Made by a program: the position numbers and the translations under genes | Notes under the pieces: model-generated | The model's database searches: none | What the model saw: the letters and a program-made list of their open reading frames with translations, nothing else | Told to the model about the DNA's origin: nothing | DNA from: Cryptomeria japonica | Taxonomy: Eukaryota; Streptophyta; Pinopsida; Cupressales; Cupressaceae | Direction of reading: 5' to 3' | DNA length: 60,000 nucleotides | Assembly: GCF_030272615.1 (NCBI RefSeq) | Contig: NC_081409.1 | Span: forward strand, 207,685,190 to 207,745,189 | In this document: in pieces, positions 12,406 to 24,485 of the stretch | How positions within the stretch are numbered: position 1 is the first letter of the stretch | How the letters are laid out: every line of letters begins with the position of its first letter

Positions 12406-12744
12406 TGTCATGCCCAAAATTTAGGGCAAAAACGGAACGATTTTTTTTTTTTTAAATACTAATTTAATTAACAAGTTCGCTCACACGACAAGCGTTAATG
12501 AAATTCCCATAATATATTCGAGCTAATTCTGAAACGAACCAAGCATCGATAATTTGTTTAATTCTATTTGCGGAAAACTAACTGGTTTAAAATTTATCTC
12601 CACGAGATACCTAGTCATTAAGTTTATTAAATCCATCATGATAAAGGAATAGGAGAGGAAAATTAATTCAATCTCCAAAATGACTATAAATTCTAAACAA
12701 CCATATTTAAATTTCTGTTAATTACTTCTCCAAATTATAACCAG

Positions 12745-12748
<4 letters not shown>

Positions 12749-12805
<57 letters not shown>
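12749..12805. repeat. AT dinucleotide microsatellite
   Basis: About 28 uninterrupted AT units, followed by a short ACAC/ATAT run. It lies in the non-coding element C. Confidence 0.9.
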
Positions 12806-12815
<10 letters not shown>

Positions 12816-13097
12816 TATATTTACATATATTTATAAACTTTAATTCTTCAAAAATAACTTTCCAAAATAATAAACAATATTTTCCCAACCCTAATTAGGG
12901 TTCTTTTTTTTATAATATATTATCAACTCTTAAACTATCATATTATTTTATTTCCTTTAACCCTAACCCTACCCGGGCTAGGGTTTAATCTCTTTTTTTT
13001 TGTTTACCACTAAATTTTTTTAGCAGGGCCGAAACCCCAAGGCGGCGGCCATTTTTCATTGCAGGTTCGAAGTAGGCAACAGGGAGGGCCGAGGCGC

Positions 13098-13298
13098 CAC
13101 TGTGTGGGCGCACAGTGGGCGTCGCGGCACCACTGTGTGTCCACACAGTGGGCGCCGCTAGCGGCTCACACCACTGTGTGGCCACACAGTGGTGACCGCG
13201 GCTGTCCACTGTGTGTCCACACAGTGGGAGCCGAGCGGCCCGCACTGTGTGTGCACACAGTGGGTGCCGCGCGGCCCTCACTGTGCGTACACACAGTG
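13098..13298. repeat. Array of six 20-bp palindromes in GC-rich DNA
   Basis: Six copies of CACTGTGTGNNCACACAGTG-like palindromes start at 13098, 13131, 13172, 13207, 13243 and 13279. The pitch is 33-41 bp and the spacers are GC-rich and variable. The copy at 13172-13191 (CACTGTGTGGCCACACAGTG) is a perfect palindrome, and with flanking bases it extends to 22 bp. The others differ only in the central 2-6 bases. The array is markedly GC-richer than the surrounding element C. Function unknown. It is not a CRISPR, because this is plant retroelement DNA and the repeats are short palindromes with related spacers. Confidence 0.9.
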
Positions 13299-13361
13299 GG
13301 GCCCGCGTGGAAACCAATTTCCCCTTTTTTTTTAATTTTTTTTTTTTTAATATATTATATA

Positions 13362-13450
13362 TAAATATATATATATATATATGTATATATATTTATATAT
13401 ATATATATGTATATATATTTATATATATATATATATATATTTATATTTAT
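13362..13450. repeat. TA-rich microsatellite
   Basis: Runs of TATATA interrupted by GTATATATATTTATA units. Open frames read across it are artefacts of the repeat. Confidence 0.85.
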
Positions 13451-16136
13451 ACAAATTTATATATATAAAAGTTTTAAGGGTGAAAATATATAAAAAAATA
13501 TATATATTTTTTTTAAATAAGATTTACATACAAAATTTTAAACAAAATAACAATGGGAAACACATTATGTAAATCCAAAATTACATGCACAAATAAACAT
13601 TTACGTATATATATATATATAATTGATATATAACTTAGGCTCTTTTATTTATTTATTTTAATTGCTAATAAAAGAAATAGAAGTAGATCTTTTGCTAAAC
13701 TTTTATTCTAACACTTTTTATTTTTCTTAAAATACATCATTCTATTCTGAATAAAACACTTTTATTGATTTTTCCACTAATAAAACAATTACTTAAAACA
13801 CTCTTATTATTTTTTTTTATACTTAGAATTCTTCAGCAAAATAACCCATACTTTTCAACAAGTAGAATATAGATAAAATTCATTTGAAACTAATTTTTCC
13901 ATAATACAAAAGAAGCTTTTACATGCAACTCAAAGAAGCTTTTCTTTTTCTGAAAAACAAATAGAAGTAGAAATAAAACAAACTTTTACAACTCTAAGAT
14001 ATTCTGCATATTTACAGGATGTTTCTTTGCTTAGCTACATTAATAAATCTCAAGTCTATTTTCAAGAATTACAACTTGCTTCTCTTTTCTATGAAAGAGG
14101 CATACTTCTATAACAAATTTAAACATATATTTGCAACTGGATTTAAGTATCTTCAATAATAATCTTCTGTGTCTTTTCATGGTTCCTATTCTCTTTCTCC
14201 TGACTTTCCTGCATAATAGAAAACACAAATATGACCACGGAGTGCTCACCTCCCAGCCTAGGCTAACTGGTAGCCACCCCCGAGCTCGGAGAACCAATTC
14301 CTAGATGGGTAACATACAGGCAAACACATAGAAGGCAATGCATACAGATTATCAGACACACTCCCAACTTGGCTTCACAGCACCACACTTTGGTGATGAT
14401 CTTTTCAAAGGGTGGTAGTGGACCAATACCCTGAGGAGAACTGCAAGTATGAAATAAACAAGAAGCCACCTTATGGCACAATAAATATATCAAGAATCTC
14501 AACCCCTTATTCCTTATGCCCCCCAAAGGCATTCTAGCCTTATATCCCTCCTTATGACCCCCATTGCACAAACAGGCCATGCAGCAAGGGTCACACAAAG
14601 ATCCCTTGTGATCGCTCTCAAAAGAGAGTCTCTCACTTGAGGGTTGTCACTGCTACCACCCACAAGATCCTCTTCTCTCCCAACAGAAAGAGGTCTTGAG
14701 GAAACTCCCAAACACAACACAAATCATAATGCAAAAATACCAAAAGATTTTTCAACAAATACATTCAAGAAACACAGATTTCTTACATCAACAAACTTCC
14801 AGACATAAGCAAGAAGAAGACATTATAATAAATAACTGAAACCAACCTTAATCTGCCCAAAGGTATTATGATATTTGATGAAGAGCTGCCCAATCCACGA
14901 ATCTTTTTCCTTCTACCCTTAATCAATTTTTTTATTCCATTACATTATTTTCTTTTCAAAATTTCTCTTGTCTCCAAAAATGGAGAGTGGGTGATTACCC
15001 TTCAATTCCCAAAAATCTTGCTTAAGAAGCTCATTCTCTGAGTTCTCACAAGTTTCCAAAACTAAAAGGGAAAGAAAGCAAAAATGCAAAAAAACTCCCA
15101 TTCAAATAAGAAAAATCTAAATTAGATTTAACTTCTAAATTTTTCAATTTTCGCACAACTCAAAAAAGCCAATTTTTAAAGCGTTAAAAAGATCATTATA
15201 AAGTAGAAACTTGCCTAAAATTACCCCTAACCCCTAGGTATACCTTATGAGCTTTAGGAAACCCTATTAAACTACCCCTAGGTGTTCATTTAACCCATTT
15301 TAAACCCCTCTGAAGTTTATTTTCGGGTCAAACATAAGTTGACCACCCCAAATATTATATTCTCAAAGTATTTATGACAACACATTATTTTATTTAAGAA
15401 GAACTATAATTAAACACTTTCCCACCAAGAGACAAAATAAAACATTTAAATTTAAATCCACACATGTGTCAAGTGACACAAATAAAACACTTTTACAAAA
15501 ATAAAACATGAAATTGTCTCTTGTGGTTTTTACACAATAAATTTAAATAACACTTAACACTCATGCAACATATACTGTTACGAATAAAATATAACACAAA
15601 CGGGGTGTTGTCTCTCCAAATAGACAAACCCTAGCTTACGAACATACATAAGTCTAGGTTTGATTCTCCGTAATTTCCATGGTCACATGGTAAATTTCCT
15701 GCGCATCTCAATTTACACATTAGTACTTCCAAATATCCATATATAATACAATTCAATAATATAACAATGCACATCATTACTTGCATACAATTTTCATCTG
15801 CACAGATTGAATACATCTTTAATCAAGCCAATTCACATAAGCAATTTCATCCCAATTCACATAAACTAAACATACATCATAGTTCTATATTCAGAGTAAA
15901 GTCCTGCAAATTCAATAACGACATCTATCATTACAATATCATCTTATCTAACAATCATGTAGTGTTCTATCACAAAAGCATATAAGTAAAATCATCAAAT
16001 CATAGCAATGTTATCCCAAATCCTGAAATCATATAAGTTCTAAGTCTCAAAAAGCATCAAAATAAAGTATCCATAATAGTCTAAATATAAAATCCACTGA
16101 ATGTCAGACTGAGTCGAGGTGAGGCCTCACATTGTG

Positions 16137-16766
16137 GTTCAATCTGCGTTGTAGATCTTCATGCCGACTTTCTATTGCCTTAGATTCATTAACAAACTAT
16201 ATTAACAGCATACCAAGCATTCAATTAGTTCCAGCTCATCAGCTTCCTTCATTAAATAAAGCATGCAAACATTTAATGCATTCTGTTATAGCTCGATTAC
16301 AACTCGATGAATACTAAACTTTACTCGGTAGACATTCCGCCTTGATTAATCGATAGCGATAACCTTAGGGTTTACCGACTAGGTTCTTTGCTTGATAACA
16401 TAATATAGTATTAACCTTTACAATTTACAACATATGTATGATGTTAAAACAATCTAAACATCATGATCTCATCATTGTCTGACTCGGTAATAGTTGCCCA
16501 TTGAATACCTTATTCGTCCCCTTATTCATCATAATCTTTTTGTGTCTTTTACTGACATCTTTATAATCTTCAAATCATACTTCTCAAGATATGGCAACAT
16601 CATACTGAATTAGAAAATCAATTTCTTGACATCAATGACAAAATAATAATATCAAGACAGTAAACATCCTTAATCAGTTATATCCATAATCATCAACAAC
16701 CTTCTCAATATCCTTATGAAATGCCAACAATCTTTCATTGTCTGTTATAATGCTATATTGCCAACA
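16137..16766 (-). repeat. Copia A 5' LTR, outer part
   Basis: Continues the LTR interrupted by C (16132-16136 is the duplicated TTGTG) and matches 6181-6843. It ends ...GCCAACA at 16766, followed by CTTGG, the right target duplication of A. Confidence 0.9.
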
Positions 16767-17393
16767 CTTGGTTACTTGTTAAATCCTCTAACAAGGTGGT
16801 CCTTTAGCTTGGATTCTTAAATCCTCTATCGAGGTTACTCCTAACAAGGTATTGTGCTTTTCATCAAGGCATATTTTTAAATCCCTTAACTGAGTGGTTC
16901 CTAACCGGAATTAGTTCTTAACAGGACTTATTGTAAAGCTTTAACAGGCTTGGCTCCTAATAGGGCAAACTTCAGAAGAGTTTAGATAGCTATCCTTGTG
17001 AGTCTCATCTCACCGTGGTTTTTACCTAATTGGTTTTTCCACGTATAAACATTTGTGTCAAGTGGCGAATTTTTTTGTGGTTATGATCTTATTTGTTGAT
17101 TTGATTAACTTCTAATAAGGCATGATAACTAGAAGCATTGATAGATGAATATGTTGAGTTATGATTAAGCGTTGTTGATGTTTACAAGATTAAAGTGGTT
17201 TATTGTTAAGTTGTCATAACAATCAAACCGTTGATGTCAAGTATTCTTATGAATATTGATCTTGACTAAGATATGTTTACTTTGTGTAATTGAATTTGAG
17301 TTTGGGAACTTTGTATCAGTTTTTCACTATACTGATTCACCCCCCCCCCCTCTCAGTATTCTACCAGATACTTATTCTTTCATCATACCATCA
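16767..17393 (+). repeat. Copia B left LTR, second part
   Basis: Resumes B's LTR after element A and matches 22632-23253. It contains the conserved GTGGTTTTTACC(T)ATT block near 17012 and a C-rich tract (17341-17350) shortly before the end CCATCA. Both are widespread in plant copia LTRs of this type. Confidence 0.9.
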
Positions 17394-17394
17394 A

Positions 17395-17407
17395 TTGGTA
17401 TCAGAGC
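17395..17407 (+). other. Primer-binding site of copia B
   Basis: TTGGTATCAGAGC begins two bases after the LTR end, complementary to initiator methionine tRNA. Confidence 0.85.
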
Positions 17408-17467
17408 ATCTCAGGTCCTCTTAATCTAAAAGCCTAACAGCTTGAGGAAAAGATCTTGTAGATCTTG

Positions 17468-18390
17468 ATGAAGAAAGAAGGTCCGAAGTTGAACAAAGAT
17501 AAATATAGAATATGGATTTACATAATGAAGATTTACATTAAGAGTCTTGGTAGTCAGTATTGGGATCATATAGGAACTAAGTATATTACACCTACTGAAA
17601 TCCCGACTGATGATCAGAAGAAAGAACAACAAGAAAATCACCAAGCATTAGAGGCTATTATTAGTTCTCTGTCCGATACTGAATATGTAGATGTTCATGG
17701 TCTTGAAACTGCACATGAAGTATGGTGAAAACTTGAAGAGATTTATAGTGGTGATGAAAATCTTAAGATTGCCAAAGAGGAGAGTTTAAGAGGAAAGTTT
17801 GATGACATGAGAATGTCTGAAGATGAGAATATCCAGCAGTATGGTCAAAGGATTAAAGAGATAGTTGGTGAGATAAAGAGTGTGGGAGGGAAAGTGGAAG
17901 ATACCACAGTAATCAGTAAGGTACTAAGAACCCTACTATCGGTCTATGCTATCCGAGTTGCAGCTATTCAGGAGCTGAAATCTATTGACAAGACAAAGGT
18001 AACTCTTGACTCTATTATTGGCAAGCTTATTTCTTTTGAACTAAATGGCTATGATGGTCGTGTACAGAAATCAGAATCTGCATTCAGAGCTTCTGTCTCT
18101 AACCCATCTGTGGGAAGAAGTAGAGATACCGACCATAGCTATGAATCTAGATCCAGCAGAGATGCTGATGATGAAGACATCTTAGTGGAACTTGAAGCAT
18201 TGTTGGCAAAGTGACTGCCTAGAGGCACTAGTAAATATAAAGGTAAGCTACCTTTAAAATGTTTTGCATGCAACAAGATTGGTCATATAGCAGCTAATTG
18301 CCCTAAAGGTAAAAATGAATACAAGAGAGACAAATTTAAGAAGTATAAGGGTAAAGGCAAGAGAGATTGTCTTGTAGCTATTGACAGTGG
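17468..18390 (+). pseudogene. Copia B gag
   Basis: The frame starts at ATG 17468, 74 bp after the LTR, and encodes the gag of a copia element. The N-terminal part (to about 17720) has the WDH and ALEAI segments of the copia gag family. The middle (17800-18060) is the capsid-like helical region. A CFAC-X4-H-X4-C zinc knuckle at 18260-18301 binds RNA in intact relatives. In-frame stops lie at 17726 and 18212. A frameshift near 18365-18395 separates it from the protease. It is a dead copy. Confidence 0.85.
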
Positions 18391-21300
18391 TAAGCTCTGA
18401 TGATTGGATCATTGATAGTGGTTGTACACATCACATGACTGGTGATCGGAGCAAATTTCTTTCCCTGAAGGAATTTGATGGTAGTGTTGTTAGATTTGGC
18501 AATGACTCACCCTGTATGGTTAAAGGTAAGGGAGTTATTTCTCTTAATGGGAAGAGCAATGCTAACGATGTCTATTGGGTTGAAGCCCTAAAGCACAATC
18601 TTTTAAGTGTGGCACAACTTAATGATAGAGGATACCCACTGGATTTTAGAAATGGTATGTGCAAAATTTTTGACAATTGATTGCAACAAAGAAATAGACC
18701 AGAGGTAATCTATTTCATCCCAATCCTAAAGTTAGCAACTGTTTGATTGAAAAAATAGATGATAGTTGGCTTTGGCATAGGAGATTTTGTCATATAAATT
18801 TTGACAATATTGTTAGAGTAAGCAAGTCTAAGATAGTAAGAGGTATGCCTCAGCTAGACAAACTGGTTAAAGCTCTTTGTAAAGAATGTCAGCTAGGAAA
18901 GATGAATTCTTCAACTTTCAAGAGCAAGTCCTTCTTAGCAAAGCACTTGTTAGATTTGGTTCATACAGATCTATGTGGACCAATAAGAATAAGAAGCAAT
19001 GAAGGTGGCAAATATTTCATGATCTTCACTAATGATTGTTCAAGGATGATGTGGGTCACATTCTTGAAGGATAAGAATGAATCGTTTGGTAAATTCAAGG
19101 CATTCAGAGCCTTAGCTGAGAAAGAGAGTGGCAAAAAGATAAAATTTCTGAGAACAGGTCAAGGTGGTGAATTCACTTCTGCAGAGTTCGCTATGTATTA
19201 TGATGATAATTGTATCAAGCGACAGCTTTCTGCACCAAGGACACCACATGAGAATGGTATAGCAGAGAGAAATAATCGGTCAGTGGTTGAAGCTGCTAGG
19301 ACTATGTTGATACAAGGAGGTGTAGCAAAAACATTGTGGAAAGAAGTTGTAAGTACAGTTGTCTACACAATGAACCGAGTTCTAGTGAAAAGAGGTAAGG
19401 ACAAGACCCCATATGAATACTGGTATGGGAGATCATGTGATGTTAGCTATTTTAAGATATTTGGAAGCAAATGTTTTATTAAAAGAGGTGATTACATAAG
19501 GAAGTTTGAAGCTAAAAGTGATGAAGGCATATTTCTTGGCTATTCCACCAAGAGTAAGCCTATAAATGCTTCAACAACCAGGCACAAAAAATTGTTGAGA
19601 GTGCTAATGTTTTTGTAGATGAATGTCCTGAAGTTTCAGATGTAACCAGTTCTGAGAAGAAGGATGAAGATCCTTGCATTTTGTTTTTGGAACCTGAAAC
19701 TGTTAAATCAAAAACTGGTAAAGTAAATCCTGATGTACTTGTTCAACCAGAACAAATAAATTCAGAGGAAGATGATAATGAAGAAGATGAACCTGAAGAG
19801 AATGATCATGTTATTCCTAGGTATGTGAGACTGAATCATAGTCCTGAATAGATAATTGGGGATAAGGATGTCGGTATACTAACTAGAAGGAGATTAAGAG
19901 AAAACTCTTGCATGATCTCCACCTTTGAACCTAGAAGTGCTAAGGAGGCATTTGGTGATGATCATTGGGTGAAAGCTACGGAGGAGGAGCTAGATCAAAT
20001 TGATAAGAACAACACTTGGACCCTGGTACCCCGACCGGTAAACAAGAATGTTATAGGTAGTAAATGGGTGTTCAAAAACAAGTTAAATGAAGATGGTGTT
20101 GTAGTTCGCAACAAGGCAAGATTAGTATGCAAAGGTTATGTGCAAGAAGAAGGAAAAGATTATAGAGAAACTTTTGCACCAGTAGCAAGACTGGAAGGTG
20201 TCAGAACATTACTTGCATTTGTAGCTCATAAGAATGTTAAGGTCTATCAGATGGATGTTAAGTCTACATTCTTGAATGGGATACTGGAAGAAGAGGTCTA
20301 TATAGAGCAGCCTAATAGTTATGCATTGACAGAAAAGGAAGACATGGTATGCAAATTGCATAAAGCTTTGTATGGATTAAAGTAGGCACCCAGAGCATGG
20401 TATGAACGGCTTCATATGCATCCGATGAAGATAGGCTTTGCTAGAACCAGTGATGACAACAACATTAATCTCAAGTCTGAAGGAGATGAAATACTGGCCA
20501 GTGAAGTATTTGTTGATGACATTATATTTGGAGGTAATGATGACATGAGTAATTGTTTTGCAGATGAAATGAAGAATGAATTTGAGATGTCATTAGTAGA
20601 GAAAATAAAAAAATTCATAGGCTTACAGATACCGCAGATGAAGAATGGTATTTTCATTACTCAATCCAAGTATGTGATAGAGGTTTTGAAGACTTTCGGT
20701 ATGAGTGACTGTAAACCAGTTGGAACCCCAATGGTTATAGGTTGTAAGTTGTCCAAGGAAGATGCATCTAAGTTTGTAGATGAAAAGGAATACAGGTCAA
20801 TGATTGGAAAATTACACTATGTTGTTCACAGTCGACCGAATATTGCCCATGTAGTTGGTATTGTTGCTAGATTTCAAAAGAATCCAAAGGAGGCACATCT
20901 GATGGCAACCAAGAAATTTTTTAGATATCTGAAAGGTACTATTGACTATGGTTTATGGCATCCATATGGTGGAAATTTTGACTTGAAGGCATACACATAT
21001 GTTGATTGGGCAGGAAATATTGATGACCGGAAGAGTACTACTGGTGGAGCATTATTTCTAGGAGTAAGGCTAGTCTCATGGAGTAGTAAAAATAAGAGTT
21101 GTACTTCACAATCTACCGCTGAAGCTGAGTATGTAACAGCTTATATGAATTGCACACAAGCTATGTGGATGAGGCACATTTTGGAAGGTTTGAAGATGAA
21201 AATCTCAGAACCAATAAAGATTTTGTGTGATAATACAAGTGCAATAAACATTTCAAAAAATCTTGTTTTGCATGCAAGGACTAAGCACATTGGATTGAAA

Positions 21301-21462
21301 TATCACTTCTTGAGGGAAAAAGTTCAAAGTAAAGATGTTATCTTGGAGCATGTTTCTACCAAGGAGCAACTTGCAAATATCTTTACCAAACCTCTTCCCA
21401 AGACCACTTTTGAGTATCTTAGAAGTCAATTGGGGGTTGTCCCTCTTTATGAAGTTAGTTGA
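18381..21462 (+). pseudogene. Copia B pol: protease, integrase, RT, RNase H
   Basis: The coding order is typical of Ty1/copia. The protease has an intact DSGCTHHM (about 18408-18431). The integrase zinc domain runs 18765-18905, and its core reaches about 19560 with the conserved PHENG near 19246. The RT follows from about 19940, with VYQMDV, a KALYGLK segment before 20385 and FVDD near 20510. RNase H includes DWAG near 21005 and CDNTSA near 21230. The end at 21462 (TKPLP near 21385) is the normal copia terminus. Frameshifts lie near 18680 and 19590. Stops include TAG at 20383-20385, where Gln is expected. Non-functional. Confidence 0.88.
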
Positions 21463-21794
21463 GCATGATGTTGATTACATTAGTCCCTAAACCACTTGTA
21501 GAATTTTACATGGATTGATGAAGAAGTGGATGTATTCCACAAGGGGAGCATCAAGTTACAAAATGATGTTGATGCACAGTGAGAGCGGAATTACGTGTTT
21601 TACTTTCACTTTGGAATTGTTGTCAAAGGGGGAGAAGAATTATGTGATTGGGGAGGAGAATTATGTGTCTGATTAGATGATCCAGTGACAGGCTGAAGAC
21701 AAACAAAGCAAGGTGAATACTTGGTAATGTAAACCATGATTCCTATTCACCAATCTTAGCATAATCAGAGGCATTGATATTTGTATTTCCATCA

Positions 21795-21811
21795 ATGCCA
21801 AAGGGGGAAAT
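21795..21811 (+). other. Polypurine tract of copia B
   Basis: AATGCCAAAGGGGGAAAT lies immediately before the right LTR. Another copy of the CAAAGGGGGAGAA type is at about 21625. Confidence 0.8.
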
Positions 21812-23253
21812 TGTTGGCATTTTGAGTTTGTTGGCATTTTTCTATAGAGATTGCATTAATGATATGTTGTCATTGATGTCAATTGAACTGGTAATGGTAT
21901 TCATGTTATTGATGATATTGTTGTTTTTGATATTGGCTAGTAACCGATAAGAAGAGATTTGTGGAAGATGTTATGAACCGGTTTGTAAAGTTTTTGAGTT
22001 GAACCAGTAAACCAGTGTAAAGGGTTAAACCTTTCTATGCAATGTAACCGGTAAACCCTATCAGTTGTTAAACCCTAACCGATCAAGTTTGTTGGTTTAT
22101 TATCTGATGAGCGGTAATGATGGAGACACGTGTGATCATTGTATGAGGATAAGTTTAACTTGTTTTGGCACGTTTGTTTATTGTCTAGGGAAGGAGCAAA
22201 GTGGATTGCATCTAATGCACAACACGTGATGAGTTACAAAGTTCGATGAAGCGGTGATCGTGGAGCGGTTGGAATTTTCTTGAAGAATGTGAAGAGATTG
22301 TCATGATTTCTAACGGTCAAGATTGTATTGACTTGTTTGTAATCTCGATGATGAGAATTAGGTTTTTGTTGTGTTACCAACCTTATTGATTTGTATTTAA
22401 GGTCAATGAAGTTGTTTGTAAATTTTTTTGGCAAGATTGGCAAAAACTTGTTGAGTGCGTAGTTGCCTAACTAGTGAATGGATCTGCACTTTGAGTGAAG
22501 GTAGATTGAAGCTTAAAAGGATTTGATCAAGAAAATGTAGTGCTACTCAGACAGATCAAGAAAACCTGTTGTTTTCTAACAATTATAGTAGAAGTGAAAT
22601 CCCTTAACCGGGTAATCTCTAGCAAGCTTGGTTACTCATTAAATCCTCTAACAAGGTGGTCCATTAGCTTGGATTCTTAAATTCTCTAGTGAGGTTACTC
22701 CTAACAGGGTATTGTGCTTTTCATCAAGGCATATTTTTAAATCCCTTAACTGGGTGGTTCCTAACCGGAATTAGTTCTTAACAGGACTTATTGTAAAGCT
22801 TTAACAACCTTGGCTCCTAATAGGGCGAACTTCAGAAGAGTTCAGATTGCTATCCTTGTGAGTCTCATCTCACCGTGGTTTTTACCTATTTGGGTTTTCC
22901 ACGTATAAACATTTGTGTCAAGTGGTGAATGTTTTTGTGGTTATGATCTTATTTATTGATTTGATTAACTTTTGATAAGGCATGATAACTAGAATCATTG
23001 ATAAATGAATATGTTGAGTTATGATTAAGCGTTGTTGATGTTTACAAGATTAAAGTTGTTTACTGTTAAGTTGACATAACAGACAAACTGGTTGATGTCA
23101 AGTATTCTTATGAATATTGATCTTGACTGAGATATGTTTACTTTGTGTAATTGAATATGAGTTTGGGAACATTGTATCAATTTTTCAATATACTAATTCA
23201 CCCCCCCCCCTCTTAGTATTCTAGCAGATACTTATTCTTTCATCATACCATCA
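21812..23253 (+). repeat. Copia B right LTR (1442 bp)
   Basis: The uninterrupted LTR copy. It provides the reference that proves element A split the left LTR. It starts TGTTGGCATTTTGAG, has a C-rich tract near 23201-23210, and ends CCATCA followed by TTGATCA. Confidence 0.92.
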
Positions 23254-24485
23254 TTGATCAGGCACAGGAAAATAAATTTGAGAATACAAATGCTTATAGC
23301 TACCAATAAAATCAGTCACTTTTTGTTTAACAACTTGCTTGCAATGCATCAAATCAGTCAAATTAATCTAAGGACCAATATTATTGTGAAATTATTAAAT
23401 GAAAGCATTAGCCAATTGTTGTAATGAAGTAATAGAATAAGAAAGTAAATAACAATACCATTGCAAAGCTTTATCCCTTAGTGTTCTAGTAAACAATTTA
23501 GCCAATAATATTTGGTCATGAGCAAAGTTTGGAATATTTTAACATGAGTTAAAGGATCACCTTTTCTATTATAAAGTTCCAATTGAGGGACTTCTGCATG
23601 TTTAGGAGGGACAACTTGAAAAATGTCATTGGATAATTGGATCTCTACATCAAATGTGGGCACACTATACTTAGATTGATTCCTAGAAGCTATTTGTTGT
23701 TGTAAGGAAGACATTGTTTGGGCTAGACTATTGATTGTATCTTCGATGGAAGGATTGAAATTGGACATGTTGGATTGAGAAGGAGGGGTAACATTGTTGA
23801 ATGAAGGAGGAGCCTGAGAATAAGGAGAGATATTGTTATATGAAGGTGGGGGTTGAGAATAAGGAGGTGGAACACTATGATAAGTAGGTATGGGAGATGA
23901 TTGGGTAACAAATAGAAGAATCATAGGAGGAGGTATGAAGGAATCATGGAATTAGAGGAGTTGCCCCCCTAGCTAACATTTGTAGGTATGACATTTTGTG
24001 TAGAAGCAGCCAATGATGTTGGATGTAAAAGTCGGAACACTAACCATAGGGGTAGTCAAAGGAATGGAATGATTAACTTGACTAGGAGGTTGTGTATAAC
24101 CAATGACTTTATCACAACTCTTTATAGGCATAATATTAGTATCATCAATATGAGAAATACCACGCAACACATAAACACCAAGTTTATCACTTTTAACCAT
24201 TATTTTTAATCTTTCAATCAATGGTAGAGCTTCACTTTCCACGTATTATTGAGTCATCTAGTGTTGATGATTTTCAAATTGATTGCCAATCTTCTATAAT
24301 TGATCAACATAAACCCTAGTTAGTGATTCATCCACATCATGAGAATTATGTAAAGAATGAAGATAAATGGCATCATCTGTAGGATTGCTAGAACCACCAA
24401 TATCCTCATGGAATAAGTTATCCAAATTAGGCTCCATCTCCTCAGTAATTAAACATTGGGAAGCCATAATTCTACAACTTCTCAC
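23254..24485 (-). pseudogene. Gypsy element H: gag N-terminal part
   Basis: Minus-strand remnants of a Ty3/gypsy gag. A first frame starts near 24485 and a second near 24242. The third (23924-23478) has a Pro/Tyr/Ser-rich region followed by PQLELYNRKGDPLTH, the typical start of the plant gypsy gag capsid domain. Below 23478 the frame continues through a KALQWYCYL motif near 23460 and FIGSYKHLYSQI near 23290, with a few stops, to the break at 23254. The sequence resumes in frame at 4479 after copia B. It is degenerate and non-functional. Confidence 0.65.

Larger units (their letters stand above)
12406..16131. mobile_element. Element C: 3.7-kb non-coding insertion, probable solo LTR
   Basis: An insertion of 3726 bp inside the 5' LTR of copia A. 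It starts TGTCATGCCC and ends GAGGCCTCACA, giving TG...CA termini. It is flanked by a perfect 5-bp duplication, TTGTG (12401-12405 and 16132-16136), and the uninterrupted site is seen at about 6180 in the other LTR. No recognisable coding sequence and no second copy of the ends occur inside. The best reading is a solo LTR left by recombination from a gypsy-type element with very long LTRs. A non-autonomous element without LTR structure is the alternative. It contains AT microsatellites and a palindrome array. Confidence 0.75.
5302..16766 (-). mobile_element. Ty1/copia element A, containing solo LTR C
   Basis: A complete copia retrotransposon in minus orientation, inserted in the left LTR of element B. 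Its 3' LTR is 5302-6843. Its 5' LTR is 11527-12405 plus 16137-16766, interrupted by C. LTR ends in element orientation are TGTTGGCA...CTATCA. The target duplication is ATTGG/CTTGG (5297-5301 and 16767-16771, one mismatch). The single gag-pol frame carries about ten in-frame stops but seemingly no frameshift, so decay has been mainly by point mutation. Confidence 0.9.
4480..23253 (+). mobile_element. Ty1/copia element B, containing nested elements A and C
   Basis: A full-length copia retrotransposon in plus orientation, inserted in the gag of gypsy element H. Its left LTR is split (4482-5301 plus 16772-17393, sum 1442 bp) by element A. Its right LTR (21812-23253) is also 1442 bp. The primer-binding site, gag, protease, integrase, RT, RNase H and polypurine tract occur in the copia order. 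The internal region has several stops and three frameshifts, so the element is dead. LTR termini are TGTTGGCA...CCATCA. Confidence 0.9.

Noticed and set aside
13098-13298. CRISPR-like array of repeats and spacers
   Set aside because: The repeats are 20-bp palindromes, the spacers are 13-21 bp and related to each other in composition, and the array sits in a plant retroelement LTR with no cas genes.
13211-13572. Tyr/Ile-repeat open frames
   Set aside because: They translate TATATA microsatellite and palindrome sequence.
14040-14720. Cys-rich minus-strand frames inside element C
   Set aside because: Short, overlapping frames without a conserved motif, inside a non-coding insertion.
17395-17410. 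tRNA gene
   Set aside because: The tRNA-matching segments at 11513, 17395, 34278, 38423 and 46123 are primer-binding sites beside LTR ends. No cloverleaf is present.
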